36,046 nucleotides of DNA from Paenibacillus validus NBRC 15382 (GTDB lineage: Bacteria; Bacillota; Bacilli; Paenibacillales; NBRC-103111). The position numbers and the translations under genes were made by a program. Location: the NCBI RefSeq assembly GCF_004000985.1, contig NZ_BIMH01000047.1, positions 1-36,046 on the forward strand, read 5' to 3'. The notes beneath the pieces are model-generated. The model searched no databases. It was not told where the DNA came from and saw only the letters and a list, made by a program, of their open reading frames with translations. Shown here piece by piece: positions 26,582-33,948 of this stretch; position 1 is the stretch's first letter, and the number at the start of each line of letters is the position of its first letter.

Positions 26582-26697
26582 CGGCGTGCGCGACGCACGG
26601 CGAAGAGGCCAAGGACGCAGCAGCGGCCTTGGCCTCGCTGCGCGATATCTCCCGATATCGGCAGTGCGGCCCAGCCGTGCGTGCGGACCGCAGCCGC
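26581..26697. repeat. GC-rich three-way-junction-like element between convergent genes
   Basis: Outer stems GCGGC (26581-26585)/GCCGC (26693-26697) and ACGCACGGC (26593-26601)/GCCGTGCGT (26674-26682) enclose a ten-pair hairpin GAGGCCAAGG (26605-26614)/CCTTGGCCTC (26627-26636) and a seven-pair hairpin CGATATC (26643-26649)/GATATCG (26654-26660), the latter extended by CTGC/GCAG. All arms are perfect. There is no T-run, and the element lies between the stops of the membrane protein (+) and the YceI gene (-). Either strand could form it. Confidence 0.6.
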
Positions 26698-26753
26698 CAA
26701 TGACCCCAGCGCCCATCCGCAAACCGCGCCTTCGCCCCGCGCTTCCCTATCCA

Positions 26754-27449
26754 TTACCCCTGCGCCTTCTCGAGCACAAGCCGAAGCTGCACTTGGATGT
26801 CATTCTGCGTGTCGAGCGCCACGGTGTGCGGATTTTTCATGCCGAAATCGGCGAACGTCACGACCGTACTGCCTTCCAGCCTCAGCTGCCCTTGCTCATA
26901 CAAGGCCTCGCTCCGGAACGTCACGTCCTTCTTCCTGTCCTTCACTTGCAGCGTACCGCTCATTTGAAAACCGACTTTCTCGCCTTCCTTCCATGCCTGC
27001 GGCAGCTGGTCGAACGACTTGGCGGTGAACACCGCTTCCGGGAACTGCGCTGTGTCGAAATAATCTTTGCTCTTAATATGGTTGTCGCGCTGCGGATTTC
27101 CCGACTGCAGCACACTCGTCTCGATTTTGCCTTCGGCCGTCGTCCTCGACGCATCGGCCGTGTTCAGCTCCCAGCTTCCCTGAGTCGGCGTCACGACAAA
27201 ATTCACCGTCTCCTTCGACGTAGTAACGGAGAAATACACCTCCGATGCCGGCAGCACCGACCACTTCCCGTCGATCTGCTCCGCCTTGATGGCTTGTCCC
27301 GTCGCAGCGGCTCCGCCGACTGGCGCGGAGGCCGGAATGACCTCCTTCACCTCGATATGATTGCCGGCAAAATAATCGTACGCGCCATAGGCCCCGGCTA
27401 GTAACACAACTGCAACTCCTGCGGATAATGCGAGTGTTTTCGTTGTCAT
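26754..27449 (-). CDS. Membrane-anchored YceI family protein
   Basis: A 231-residue protein with one N-terminal membrane helix (TLALSAGVAVVLLAGAYGAY) and an extracytoplasmic YceI domain (about 55-228): an eight-strand lipocalin-like barrel, with family features FVVTPTQGSWEL, NPQRDNHIKSKDYFD and PEAVFTAKSF. YceI proteins bind isoprenoid-type lipids; the physiological role is not settled. ATG 27449 has GGAGG seven bases upstream. A BlaI-type operator (27473-27491) lies directly in front, matching the one before blaI, so it is probably controlled by the BlaI-M56 pair encoded upstream on the same strand. Confidence 0.9.
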   Translation of the reverse strand: MTTKTLALSAGVAVVLLAGAYGAYDYFAGNHIEVKEVIPASAPVGGAAATGQAIKAEQIDGKWSVLPASEVYFSVTTSKETVNFVVTPTQGSWELNTADASRTTAEGKIETSVLQSGNPQRDNHIKSKDYFDTAQFPEAVFTAKSFDQLPQAWKEGEKVGFQMSGTLQVKDRKKDVTFRSEALYEQGQLRLEGSTVVTFADFGMKNPHTVALDTQNDIQVQLRLVLEKAQG

Positions 27450-27472
27450 CAATACGCCTCCTTCAATTGTTA

Positions 27473-27491
27473 ACACTACAATCCGTAGTGT
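27473..27491. promoter_or_regulatory. BlaI-type operator in front of the YceI gene
   Basis: ACACTAC (27473-27479) and GTAGTGT (27485-27491), a perfect seven-base dyad with five central bases. The core CACTACAA is shared with the palindrome in front of blaI (28850-28866). On the minus strand a TACAAT -10-like box lies immediately upstream of it, so a bound repressor would sit at the transcription start. Confidence 0.7.
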
Positions 27492-27503
27492 AATTGTATA
27501 AAG

Positions 27504-27521
27504 AAAAATCCCTTAACGGGA
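27504..27521 (-). terminator. Short terminator-like hairpin after the M56 gene
   Basis: Minus strand: TCCC (27518-27521) and GGGA (27509-27512) around five bases, followed by TTTTT (27504-27508). The stem is only four pairs, so termination would be weak and read-through into the YceI gene possible. Confidence 0.4.
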
Positions 27522-27562
27522 CCGATCCGCGATATGACTCGCTCAAACGCCACGGCTTCAAC

Positions 27563-28414
27563 TTAAAGCAGCGACAAGAAAAACAAACCCGACAGGAAAA
27601 CCACAACCGGCAGCGACACGATCGCCAGCTTTACCGGCAGTCCCAGCGAAGGCGCGCCTTGCGGATCGAGAATTTGCCGGATCCGGTAGTTAATCGAGGT
27701 ATCTGCGAAAGAGACGTACGCGAAATCCATCGAAGCGGTCCGCTCCCTCTTCTTCATCAGCTTCAACAAGGCGCTCCCCAAGCTCGCCGGCGATCCCATG
27801 ACCGCCATCGCCTCGCGATCGGCCAATATCTCCCGCGCAATCTTATAATGATGGTAACACCAGCGCAGAATCGGGATATAACGCATGACCGAACAAGCGA
27901 GGTGCAGCAAGAACGTCTTCAGCGGATCTCGATGATTCCGGTGATACTGCTCGTGGTACACGACCGCTTCCAGCTCATCGCGATCGAGCAGCTTCAGCAA
28001 TCCGGTGGATAAGATGATCTTCGGCCGGAACAATCCGAGCGTCAGCGCGATCGGCTCCGCGCACGTGACGACCAGCAGGTCAGGCTTGTCCGCGCTGAAC
28101 CGGGCATTCAGCTCCTGCGTCGACCGCTCATGCCGGGAAGCGAGCAGCTTCCGGTAGGCGCGCCTCGACAAGCAGACTTGCTTCGCCCAGATCCAGAGGC
28201 TTAAGCCGAACGTATAAGCGACCAGCACGCTAAGCAGCGGCGTCACCGAATCGAAGCCGAGCGCCTGCAGCAGACTGCTGCAAATTTCAAAGACGTTGAA
28301 CCGAAGCGACCAGCCGAACAGAACATGAGCCGCATATAGCCCCATCTGGGCCCACACGATCAGCGCAAGGACGAACGCAGAAGCAAATAACATTCTAGAC
28401 CGATTTTCCCACAT
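27563..28414 (-). CDS. M56 family metallopeptidase (BlaR1-like, no sensor domain)
   Basis: A 283-residue membrane metallopeptidase. Membrane helices near 8-33, 56-78, 160-180 and 262-282; the zinc motif H154-E155-x-x-H158 (VVYHEQYHRNH) and downstream ILADREAM glutamate are those of BlaR1/MecR1. Unlike BlaR1 it stops after the last helix and lacks the penicillin-binding sensor domain, so a beta-lactam signal is not implied. By family, it should cleave or trigger cleavage of the adjacent BlaI-type repressor after some envelope signal. It starts three bases after the blaI stop, so they are one operon. Confidence 0.9.
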   Translation of the reverse strand: MWENRSRMLFASAFVLALIVWAQMGLYAAHVLFGWSLRFNVFEICSSLLQALGFDSVTPLLSVLVAYTFGLSLWIWAKQVCLSRRAYRKLLASRHERSTQELNARFSADKPDLLVVTCAEPIALTLGLFRPKIILSTGLLKLLDRDELEAVVYHEQYHRNHRDPLKTFLLHLACSVMRYIPILRWCYHHYKIAREILADREAMAVMGSPASLGSALLKLMKKRERTASMDFAYVSFADTSINYRIRQILDPQGAPSLGLPVKLAIVSLPVVVFLSGLFFLSLL

Positions 28415-28417
28415 GGC

Positions 28418-28834
28418 CTATCTTTCCTTTTTCAGGTCTTTAATTTTTTGTTCCAGCTTCTCGATCATCTCCGCATCGGCCTCTTCCAGCGCGTCGAGCA
28501 TATGATTGACAACCAGCGGACCGAAATCTTCGAGCAGTTCGTGCGTAATTTCCCTCGATTGAATATCCAGAAAATGTTCTTTTGAATGCACCGGCTCGTA
28601 CACCGACGCCCGCCCCGCCTGTTTCTTCGTGAGCACGCCTTTATCGACCAAGCGGTTCATCACGGTCATGACCGTATTGAAGTTCAAATGATCATCCTGC
28701 TGCTCCAGCTTCTTCTGGACTTCTTTAATGGACTGATTCGGATGCGCCCACAGGATGTCCAGCACTTTCGACTCCAGCGGTCCGAAGAACCGTTTCAAGC
28801 CCTTCTCATAAAACTTGAAGCTATGAATTTTCAT
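28418..28834 (-). CDS. BlaI/MecI/CopY family transcriptional repressor
   Basis: A 138-residue winged-helix repressor. The N-terminal DNA-binding part has LESKVLDILWAHPNQSIKEV and LNFNTVMTVMNRLVDKGVL, the recognition helix region of BlaI/MecI; the C-terminal half is a charged dimerisation helix region (about 85-138). ATG 28834 has GGGGTG eight bases upstream; a longer reading to 28852 would run into the operator. The promoter and a 17-base palindrome (28850-28866) overlap, so the gene should repress itself, the adjacent M56 gene and, through the second operator, the YceI gene. Confidence 0.93.
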   Translation of the reverse strand: MKIHSFKFYEKGLKRFFGPLESKVLDILWAHPNQSIKEVQKKLEQQDDHLNFNTVMTVMNRLVDKGVLTKKQAGRASVYEPVHSKEHFLDIQSREITHELLEDFGPLVVNHMLDALEEADAEMIEKLEQKIKDLKKER

Positions 28835-28849
28835 TTGCCATGCACCCCA

Positions 28850-28886
28850 CACTACAAATTGTAGTGAAGCTATAAAGCGTTGTCAA
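28850..28886 (-). promoter_or_regulatory. blaI promoter with overlapping operator palindrome
   Basis: Minus strand: TTGACA (28881-28886), 17-base spacer, TACAAT (28858-28863). The -10 box lies inside the perfect palindrome CACTACAA-A-TTGTAGTG (28850-28866), the TACA/TGTA type bound by BlaI/MecI proteins. Repressor binding would block polymerase directly. Confidence 0.85.
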
Positions 28887-29179
28887 ATCCTCTCAATGAA
28901 TCCGGGTCTTATACAGCTTTGTGCCATGGTCCTGGGTACCGTACCGATACTATCGGCCGCCCTCGTATGCGCAATCGCGAGCTTTCGAGGCGTTCCGACA
29001 ATCGTTCACGAAGCACGTGTAAAAATTACGGAAGGCCCGGCATCCGCATTTGTATGTATCCGCTTACAATGTCAATCTATCTAGTATACCCGCCCGGTTT
29101 CGTTTTAATCCCTGTATTTATTACAAGTTTGTGACAAAAGAAGGATATCGTCACTTTTGCTCGAATAACTGTACTTGGA
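28887..29179. other. Gene-poor region between blaI and the riboswitch
   Basis: Nearly 300 bases with no convincing gene. A 62-codon frame from ATG 28896 encodes a hydrophobic N-terminal segment but has no ribosome binding site, and its C-terminus looks random. The promoter for the downstream riboswitch should lie in the AT-rich end (about 29060-29170); no box pair stands out. Confidence 0.4.
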
Positions 29180-29320
29180 AAATAAAACAGAAAATATTGC
29201 CGAATTTCTGCGCGCAGAAAACGGGGGAACCAGTTTTTGGGTGAATTGATCTCGCTTCAGAGTGATCATAGGGAACCTTCAACCGAACCCTTCAGCTAAC
29301 CTCGTAGGCTCTGGAAGGGG
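29180..29320 (+). ncRNA. c-di-AMP riboswitch (ydaO/yuaA type)
   Basis: Conserved blocks of the ydaO family appear in order: GGGGGAACCA (29223-29232), GGGTGAATTGATC (29239-29251), the GATCATAGGGAACC segment after a variable hairpin, and CCGAACCCTTCAGCTAACCT (29283-29302) with CGTAGGC following. The 5' side has the palindromic TTTCTGCGCGCAGAAA. This class binds c-di-AMP and generally turns expression off; wall hydrolases with NlpC/P60 domains are frequent targets. The GGAAGGGG ribosome binding site of the next gene (29313-29320) directly abuts the conserved core, and no separate terminator fits in between, so control may be at translation. Outer ends are approximate. Confidence 0.9.
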
Positions 29321-29328
29321 AAACTTCT

Positions 29329-29799
29329 TTGAAGAAGCTTGTCAGTTTTGTTTTTTCCGCAGCACTGTTTTGCACGATTTCGGTAGGCAGCGTATTTGCT
29401 GAAACCCCATTAAGCGCAGCGGTTAACGAAGGTTTAGGCTCTCCTTACAAATGGGCGGGCACAACAACCAACGGCTTCGACTGCTCCGGCTTCACTTCTT
29501 GGGTGTTCGACAAACTCGGCGTCGACCTGCCGCACTCCTCCAAGGGCCAAGCCCAGCTCGGCACCACGGTGGAGAAGAACGACCTCCGTCCCGGCGATCT
29601 TGTCTTTTTCAACACGGACGGCAAAGGCATCTCTCATGTCGGCGTATACGTAGGAGACGGCAAATTTTATCACTCCGCCACGAACGAAGGCGTTGTGATC
29701 ACGAAGATGACCGATTCTTATTATGCGAAGCGTTATGTAACGGCCCGTCGCATCCTTTCGGATGATCAATATGGGCAGGTTATGACCGACGCCAAGTAA
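29329..29799 (+). CDS. Secreted NlpC/P60 cell-wall peptidase
   Basis: A 156-residue endopeptidase with a signal peptide (KKLVSFVFSAALFCTISVGSVFA, cleavage before ETPLS) and a single NlpC/P60 domain. Catalytic C52 (NGFDCSGFTSW), H102 (GISHVGVYVGDG) and H114 (FYHSATNEGV). Such enzymes cut peptide stems of peptidoglycan, often the D-Glu-meso-DAP bond. No wall-binding repeats are present, so it is a minimal secreted hydrolase. The start is TTG 29329 with GGAAGGGG eight bases upstream. It is preceded by a c-di-AMP riboswitch, linking wall cutting to the nucleotide that reports turgor, potassium and wall state. Confidence 0.95.
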   Translation: MKKLVSFVFSAALFCTISVGSVFAETPLSAAVNEGLGSPYKWAGTTTNGFDCSGFTSWVFDKLGVDLPHSSKGQAQLGTTVEKNDLRPGDLVFFNTDGKGISHVGVYVGDGKFYHSATNEGVVITKMTDSYYAKRYVTARRILSDDQYGQVMTDAK

Positions 29800-29832
29800 C
29801 CATCGCTAAGACGTAAACGATTCACTTGTCTG

Positions 29833-29915
29833 GAAAGCCCTCGGCTTGAACCGACGATCCCGCACCTGCGTGCCGGTCGATTACGGGACAAGCCGCCAGG
29901 GCTTTCTGTCTTTTT
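29833..29915 (+). terminator. Unusually long terminator hairpin after the NlpC/P60 gene
   Basis: GAAAGCCCT (29833-29841) and CGGCTTG (29842-29848) pair with CAAGCCG (29889-29895) and AGGGCTTTC (29898-29906), with two bulged bases, then GTC and TTTTT (29911-29915). The 40-base apical part can fold further (TCCCG/CGGGA or CCGAC/GTCGG). Confidence 0.75.
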
Positions 29916-29960
29916 ATTCCGGGAAGGAGCCGCAGCCGCGAAGCCGTGATCCAAACAGCG

Positions 29961-30003
29961 AAAAAAAAGCCGTTCTCCCCGTCGTTAGACGTGAAGAACG
30001 GCT
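29961..30003 (-). terminator. Intrinsic terminator after cheY-like gene
   Basis: Minus strand: AGCCGTTCT (29995-30003) pairs perfectly with AGAACGGCT (29968-29976), with an inner CGTC/GACG stem, followed by eight T (29961-29968). Confidence 0.85.
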
Positions 30004-30011
30004 CTTCTGGT

Positions 30012-30371
30012 TTAACCGAGCAAGCGATGCAGCGTGCTAATCACGCGTTCTTTCTGAATCGGCTTCACGATAAAATCTTTCGCGCCCAGGCTGATCGCTT
30101 CGATGACCAGCTTCTGCTGGCCCATTGCGGAGCACATCAGCACTTTGGCGTTGCGGTCGTACTTCATGATGTTTCGCAGCGCCTCGATACCGTCCATTTC
30201 GGGCATGGTGATGTCCATGGTAACCAAATCGGGCTTCAGCATCCAATATTTCTGGAGCGCCACAACGCCGTTCTCCGCTTCGCCGACGACCTCATGCCCC
30301 AGTTCTTTCAACATTCCACCGATGATCGCACGCATAAATGCCGCATCATCCACGACAAGCACCTTAGCCAT
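30012..30371 (-). CDS. CheY-like single-domain response regulator
   Basis: A 119-residue stand-alone receiver. Acidic pocket D8-D9, phospho-acceptor D53 in LVTMDITMPEMDG, CSAMGQQ (Ser in place of Thr) and the conserved Lys in FIVKPIQKERV. The sequence pattern VVDDAAFMRAIIGGML, MDGIEALRNI and SAMGQQKLVIEAISLGAKDFIVKP is that of Bacillus-type chemotaxis CheY, which binds FliM/FliN at the flagellar switch. No che or fli gene is adjacent, so it could equally serve another pathway. ATG 30371 has AAGGGG eight bases upstream. It is divergent from the tandem regulator pair and followed by a strong terminator. Confidence 0.9.
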   Translation of the reverse strand: MAKVLVVDDAAFMRAIIGGMLKELGHEVVGEAENGVVALQKYWMLKPDLVTMDITMPEMDGIEALRNIMKYDRNAKVLMCSAMGQQKLVIEAISLGAKDFIVKPIQKERVISTLHRLLG

Positions 30372-30640
30372 TGGAATCGCCCCTTTTGTCCGAGTCTGCT
30401 GTACGCCGCTCTATGTTTTCAACCCAAATTTTCCAATTTTGTGATATACTCATATTATATAGGCTTCTAGACCTAATTCCGATTAAAATCCGACTAAAGT
30501 AGATCAATTCAGCTTTAACTCGTTCCTTTTTCCGATATATTTCAACAAAATTCGTAAAGCTCCGGAGAAGCAACGCTCGCAAGAAGCAGCCGGGGCCTTA
30601 CCGTAGACAACAGAAGTCGAGCGAAGGGAGTAATCCGCAC

Positions 30641-31357
30641 GTGGCTAACCGGAAGATCCTCATTGTGGAGGATGAGCCCGAGATTCGCAATTTACTTAAC
30701 AACGCCCTTACGGATGACGGTTTCGACGTGTACGAAGCGACCGATATGCAAGAAGCGATTACGCAGTTCGACGCGGTCGAACCGGATTTGATTCTGCTGG
30801 ACATCGGCCCCCCGGCAACCGCCGGCCTGGAGACGTGCGCGGAGCTCCGCAGCTATTCCAACGCCCCCATCGTGCTGATCAGCAGTCGAAGCGGCTCGAG
30901 CGACATTATTCAAGGATTAGAGCTTGGCGCCGACGATTATATCGTGAAGCCGTTCGACCCCGAGGTGCTCGTCGCCCGGGTGCACGCGAACTTGCGGCGC
31001 ACCGCCATCTTTCGCAGAGATCGCAAGTGGGAGGCGAGTGCCCCCGCCAAGGATGGCGTCATTGCATACGCCGGTCTCGAGATCGACCCGGTCCGCTTTC
31101 AAGTGCTGCTGGACGGCAAGCCGATCGCGCTTGTGACCAAAGAGTTTCAGCTGCTCGTCCATCTCGCACGCAACCCCGGGACCGTCTATACGCTGGAAGA
31201 GCTGTATGCCTCGGTTTGGGGAATGGAAAGTCACGGGAATACGCGTACGGTCATTGTCCATCTCAGCAATCTGCGCAAGAAGCTGGAGCCTCTCCCTACA
31301 AGGCCGACCTACATTCACAATATTCGCGGAGTAGGCTATAAATTCGATCCCAAATAA
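30641..31357 (+). CDS. OmpR/PhoB-family response regulator (first of tandem pair)
   Basis: A 238-residue regulator: receiver (about 4-118) with E10-D11, phospho-acceptor D54, S82 in VLISSRSGSSD and K102 in YIVKPFDPEV; DNA-binding winged helix (about 140-236) with TKEFQLLVHLARNPG and NTRTVIVHLSNLRKKLE. The loop after D54 reads GPPATAG instead of the usual xLPDMDG, removing the acidic and Met residues seen in its neighbour, which may alter partner choice or phosphorylation. GTG 30641 has GAAGGGAG about ten bases upstream. The second regulator follows after 43 bases. No kinase lies on the same strand; the nearest is the kinase at 34891-35910. Confidence 0.92.
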   Translation: MANRKILIVEDEPEIRNLLNNALTDDGFDVYEATDMQEAITQFDAVEPDLILLDIGPPATAGLETCAELRSYSNAPIVLISSRSGSSDIIQGLELGADDYIVKPFDPEVLVARVHANLRRTAIFRRDRKWEASAPAKDGVIAYAGLEIDPVRFQVLLDGKPIALVTKEFQLLVHLARNPGTVYTLEELYASVWGMESHGNTRTVIVHLSNLRKKLEPLPTRPTYIHNIRGVGYKFDPK

Positions 31358-31400
31358 CCGGTAAAGTCCGTCCTTTCGGACGATGAGGAGATTCCATCTC

Positions 31401-32117
31401 ATGGTGAACGAGAAAATTTTGATCGTCGAAGATACGGAAGACATTCGCGATATACTCAGGCTCTACTTAGAGCCGCAAGGCTTCCAGGTCATGGAGGCAG
31501 GCAGCGGGGGCGAAGGGCTGGAGCGCTTCGAGCGGGATTCGCCCGACTTGGTTCTGCTGGACATCGTGCTGCCCGATATGGACGGTTACGAGCTGTGCCG
31601 CCGCATCCGCAGCGTATCGAAAGTGCCGGTTGTGTTTATTAGCTGCAACACGTCTTCAAGCGATATCATTCGCGGCCTCGAGCTCGGAGGCGACGACTAC
31701 ATCGAGAAGCCGTTCGATCCGGCTGTCGTCGTGGCCCGCATTCATGCCAGTTTGCGGAGAGTTCCTATCGCCCGTAATCGGCCGGAGCCCAAGCCCTCTG
31801 GCTCTGTGCAGACACCGGACATCATCGTCGTCGGCGAATTAGAAATCGAACCGGCTCTTCTCCGAATCAGGACGGGAGGGAAGGAAGCGGCTTTGACCGT
31901 GAAGGAAATGCAGCTGCTCGTTCATTTAGCCGCTCATCCGAACCGCGTCTTCCCCCCCGACCAGCTGTATAAAGAGGTGTGGGGGAGCGACAGCATCGGG
32001 GATACGCGCACCGTCTTCGTCCACATCAGCAGCATCCGCAAAAAAATCGAGCCCGATCCGGCCAATCCGAATTATGTGCTGAACATTCGCGGCGCGGGGT
32101 ACTTGTTTAAAGGTTAG
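31401..32117 (+). CDS. OmpR/PhoB-family response regulator (second of tandem pair)
   Basis: A 238-residue regulator, the same length as its upstream neighbour and similar along the whole chain. Receiver with E10-D11, D54 in LVLLDIVLPDMDG, S82 in VVFISCNTSSSD and K102 in YIEKPFDPAV; winged helix with TVKEMQLLVHLAAHPNR and DTRTVFVHISSIRKKIE. Both paralogues share the rare S-rich SSDIIxGLELGxDDYI segment, supporting tandem duplication. ATG 31401 is chosen since GAGGAG lies ten bases upstream; ATG 31383 overlaps that site. It converges with the SiaA-like phosphatase gene, 20 bases between stops. Confidence 0.92.
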   Translation: MVNEKILIVEDTEDIRDILRLYLEPQGFQVMEAGSGGEGLERFERDSPDLVLLDIVLPDMDGYELCRRIRSVSKVPVVFISCNTSSSDIIRGLELGGDDYIEKPFDPAVVVARIHASLRRVPIARNRPEPKPSGSVQTPDIIVVGELEIEPALLRIRTGGKEAALTVKEMQLLVHLAAHPNRVFPPDQLYKEVWGSDSIGDTRTVFVHISSIRKKIEPDPANPNYVLNIRGAGYLFKG

Positions 32118-32137
32118 CCGGGGGATGTTTATTCGTT

Positions 32138-33943
32138 CTACGAGGCTTGGAACGCCAACAGCGTAATATCGTCGCGCTGAGCCTCGTCGCCCATATAGGT
32201 TTGGAATTCGTGCCAGAACAGGTCTGCCTGTTCACGCAGCGGTGAATGCCCGTAACGGTCGAGCAGCTCGGTAAACCGGCGTTTGCCGAAGGCATACCCT
32301 TTCTCCCCGCCGCTTTGATCAAAGAAGCCGTCGGTTGCCATATAACACGACGTACCCGGCTGCAGGCGCAGCTCATGCGACACGAACGGGTACTCCATCG
32401 GCGTCCGGCGGTAGCCGATGCTCTTGCGTCCGCCTTCCAGCACGCGCGTCCCTTGGCGGTCATCCCTCAAATACAAGGAGCATTTGGCCCCGGCAAAGCG
32501 CAGCAGCGTCCGGTCCTCGCTCAAATAACAAATTCCGATATCGAGCCCGTCGTCGGTTAAGCCATTCGGTTCGGTTTGGTTCAACGTCTTCTTGATCAGA
32601 CGATTCAATTCGCCCAGAACGCGGGCCGGCTCCTCCGCATATCCTTCCTCCGCGACGCGGTCCAGCAGTGAAATGGCGAGCATGGTCATGAGCGCCCCGG
32701 GTACGCCATGCCCCGTACAGTCGCCAATCGCGATAAGCGTCCCGCCGGGTAGCGGCTTCACCCAGTGAAAGTCCCCGCCGACACCGTCTCTCGGCTTGTA
32801 GATCAATACGTGCTCCTTCGTAGCCGTCGTCCATTCCTGCGGGCGCAGCAGCAGCGATTCCTGAATGCGCTTCGCGTAATCGATGCTATCCATCATTTTC
32901 TCATTCCGTTCCGCCAGCTCCTGCGTCCGCTCCTTCACCTTCCGCTCAAGCTGCTGATTCATCTGCAGCGCCCGCTCATACGGATTGGCCAACCGGTGGG
33001 AAACATAATAGAACAAGAACAGGATCAACACGAACGAGATCAGTGAAACAGCAACCGTGTTCAGCTTAATGCGGCTGAGGAACGACACCGTCTCCTGCCG
33101 TTCGATTTGGAACAGCAGCTGCATGTTGGTAGAGGTCAGCGGGTAGCTGATCAGATCGGTCAGCTCGCCGTCCGGGTTCTGGAATTCCAGCGTCTGCGAT
33201 ACCGGACTGGCCTGCTCCAGCAGCTGCGAGACGATGTTCCCGTCCAGGAACGATCCGATCTGCTTGCCGTAATCCGACGTCTCCGCCGCCAATACGATCT
33301 CGCCCTTCGGGTCGATCAGCCACAAGCGGCTTGTTTCGCCGTACTTGAACTGCTGGAACTCCTTGGCCAGGTCCTCCAGGCTAAGCCCGACGCCGACGAC
33401 GGCGAGCGGCCGGTCGCCGTCCTTCACAAGCGCATTCGTAAATACGAACGTTTGCCCACGCTCTTTGTTGTAGTCCAGGTTGACCTGAATGTCCTGCTTG
33501 GACGCGAGGAAATCGAAGAACCACCGATCCGCCTGCTCGTTCGGGCTGACCGACCCGAGCAGCTTGCCGTTCTCGCCCCAATACTTGCTCGTGCCTGCGC
33601 TTACGATGAACGAATTGCTGTAGCCGAACTGCCGCACGAGCGTCGTTAACCGCTGCAGCGAGCGCTCCTGGTACTCGCCTGCAGCCTCTCCATCCTGCAG
33701 CCACCGCCGCACATCGGGGTCGGCGGCCAGCACGAACGACGTTTCCTTCGCCCGATCGATTCGACCGTCCACCTTGGCTGCCATCGCCTGCGCGATGCTC
33801 GGCAAATCCTTCTCCTTCAGCTTCTTCACGACGCCCGATTCGGTAAACATATACACGATGGCGCCGATCAGCAGCATGGAGAAGATGATGACCAGACTTG
33901 CAAATCCGATAATACGCAGCGTTCCTTTGTCGTAATATTTCAC
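32138..33943 (-). CDS. siaA: SiaA-like membrane sensor protein phosphatase (PP2C/SpoIIE type)
   Basis: About 601 residues: a membrane helix (RIIGFASLVIIFSMLLIGAIVY), an extracellular dCache-like sensor of roughly 270 residues, a second helix (VSLISFVLILFLFYYV), a HAMP-like and coiled-coil linker (QQLERKVKERTQELAERNEK), then a PPM/SpoIIE phosphatase domain with VGGDFHWV, GDCTGHGVPGALM, LDIGICYL, YMATDGFFDQ and RDDITLL. P. aeruginosa SiaA has this architecture and dephosphorylates SiaC. GTG 33943 has GAAGAGG ten bases upstream; GTG 33952, overlapping the siaC stop, is an alternative. It is last in the HK-siaB-siaC-siaA operon. RsbU-like functions were considered, but no STAS antagonist is present. 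Confidence 0.9.
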   Translation of the reverse strand: MKYYDKGTLRIIGFASLVIIFSMLLIGAIVYMFTESGVVKKLKEKDLPSIAQAMAAKVDGRIDRAKETSFVLAADPDVRRWLQDGEAAGEYQERSLQRLTTLVRQFGYSNSFIVSAGTSKYWGENGKLLGSVSPNEQADRWFFDFLASKQDIQVNLDYNKERGQTFVFTNALVKDGDRPLAVVGVGLSLEDLAKEFQQFKYGETSRLWLIDPKGEIVLAAETSDYGKQIGSFLDGNIVSQLLEQASPVSQTLEFQNPDGELTDLISYPLTSTNMQLLFQIERQETVSFLSRIKLNTVAVSLISFVLILFLFYYVSHRLANPYERALQMNQQLERKVKERTQELAERNEKMMDSIDYAKRIQESLLLRPQEWTTATKEHVLIYKPRDGVGGDFHWVKPLPGGTLIAIGDCTGHGVPGALMTMLAISLLDRVAEEGYAEEPARVLGELNRLIKKTLNQTEPNGLTDDGLDIGICYLSEDRTLLRFAGAKCSLYLRDDRQGTRVLEGGRKSIGYRRTPMEYPFVSHELRLQPGTSCYMATDGFFDQSGGEKGYAFGKRRFTELLDRYGHSPLREQADLFWHEFQTYMGDEAQRDDITLLAFQAS

Positions 33944-33948
33944 CAGGC

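Noticed and set aside
27563..28834. BlaI/M56 pair as a beta-lactam resistance system
   Set aside because: The M56 protein ends after its last membrane helix with no penicillin-binding sensor domain, and no beta-lactamase gene is adjacent.
28896..29084. 62-codon hydrophobic frame in the blaI-riboswitch gap
   Set aside because: No ribosome binding site and no family resemblance beyond the hydrophobic start.
30515..30545. Sigma-D (motility) promoter TCCGATAT before the tandem regulators
   Set aside because: The -10-like box is good, but no TAAA-type -35 box is present at about 15 bases upstream.
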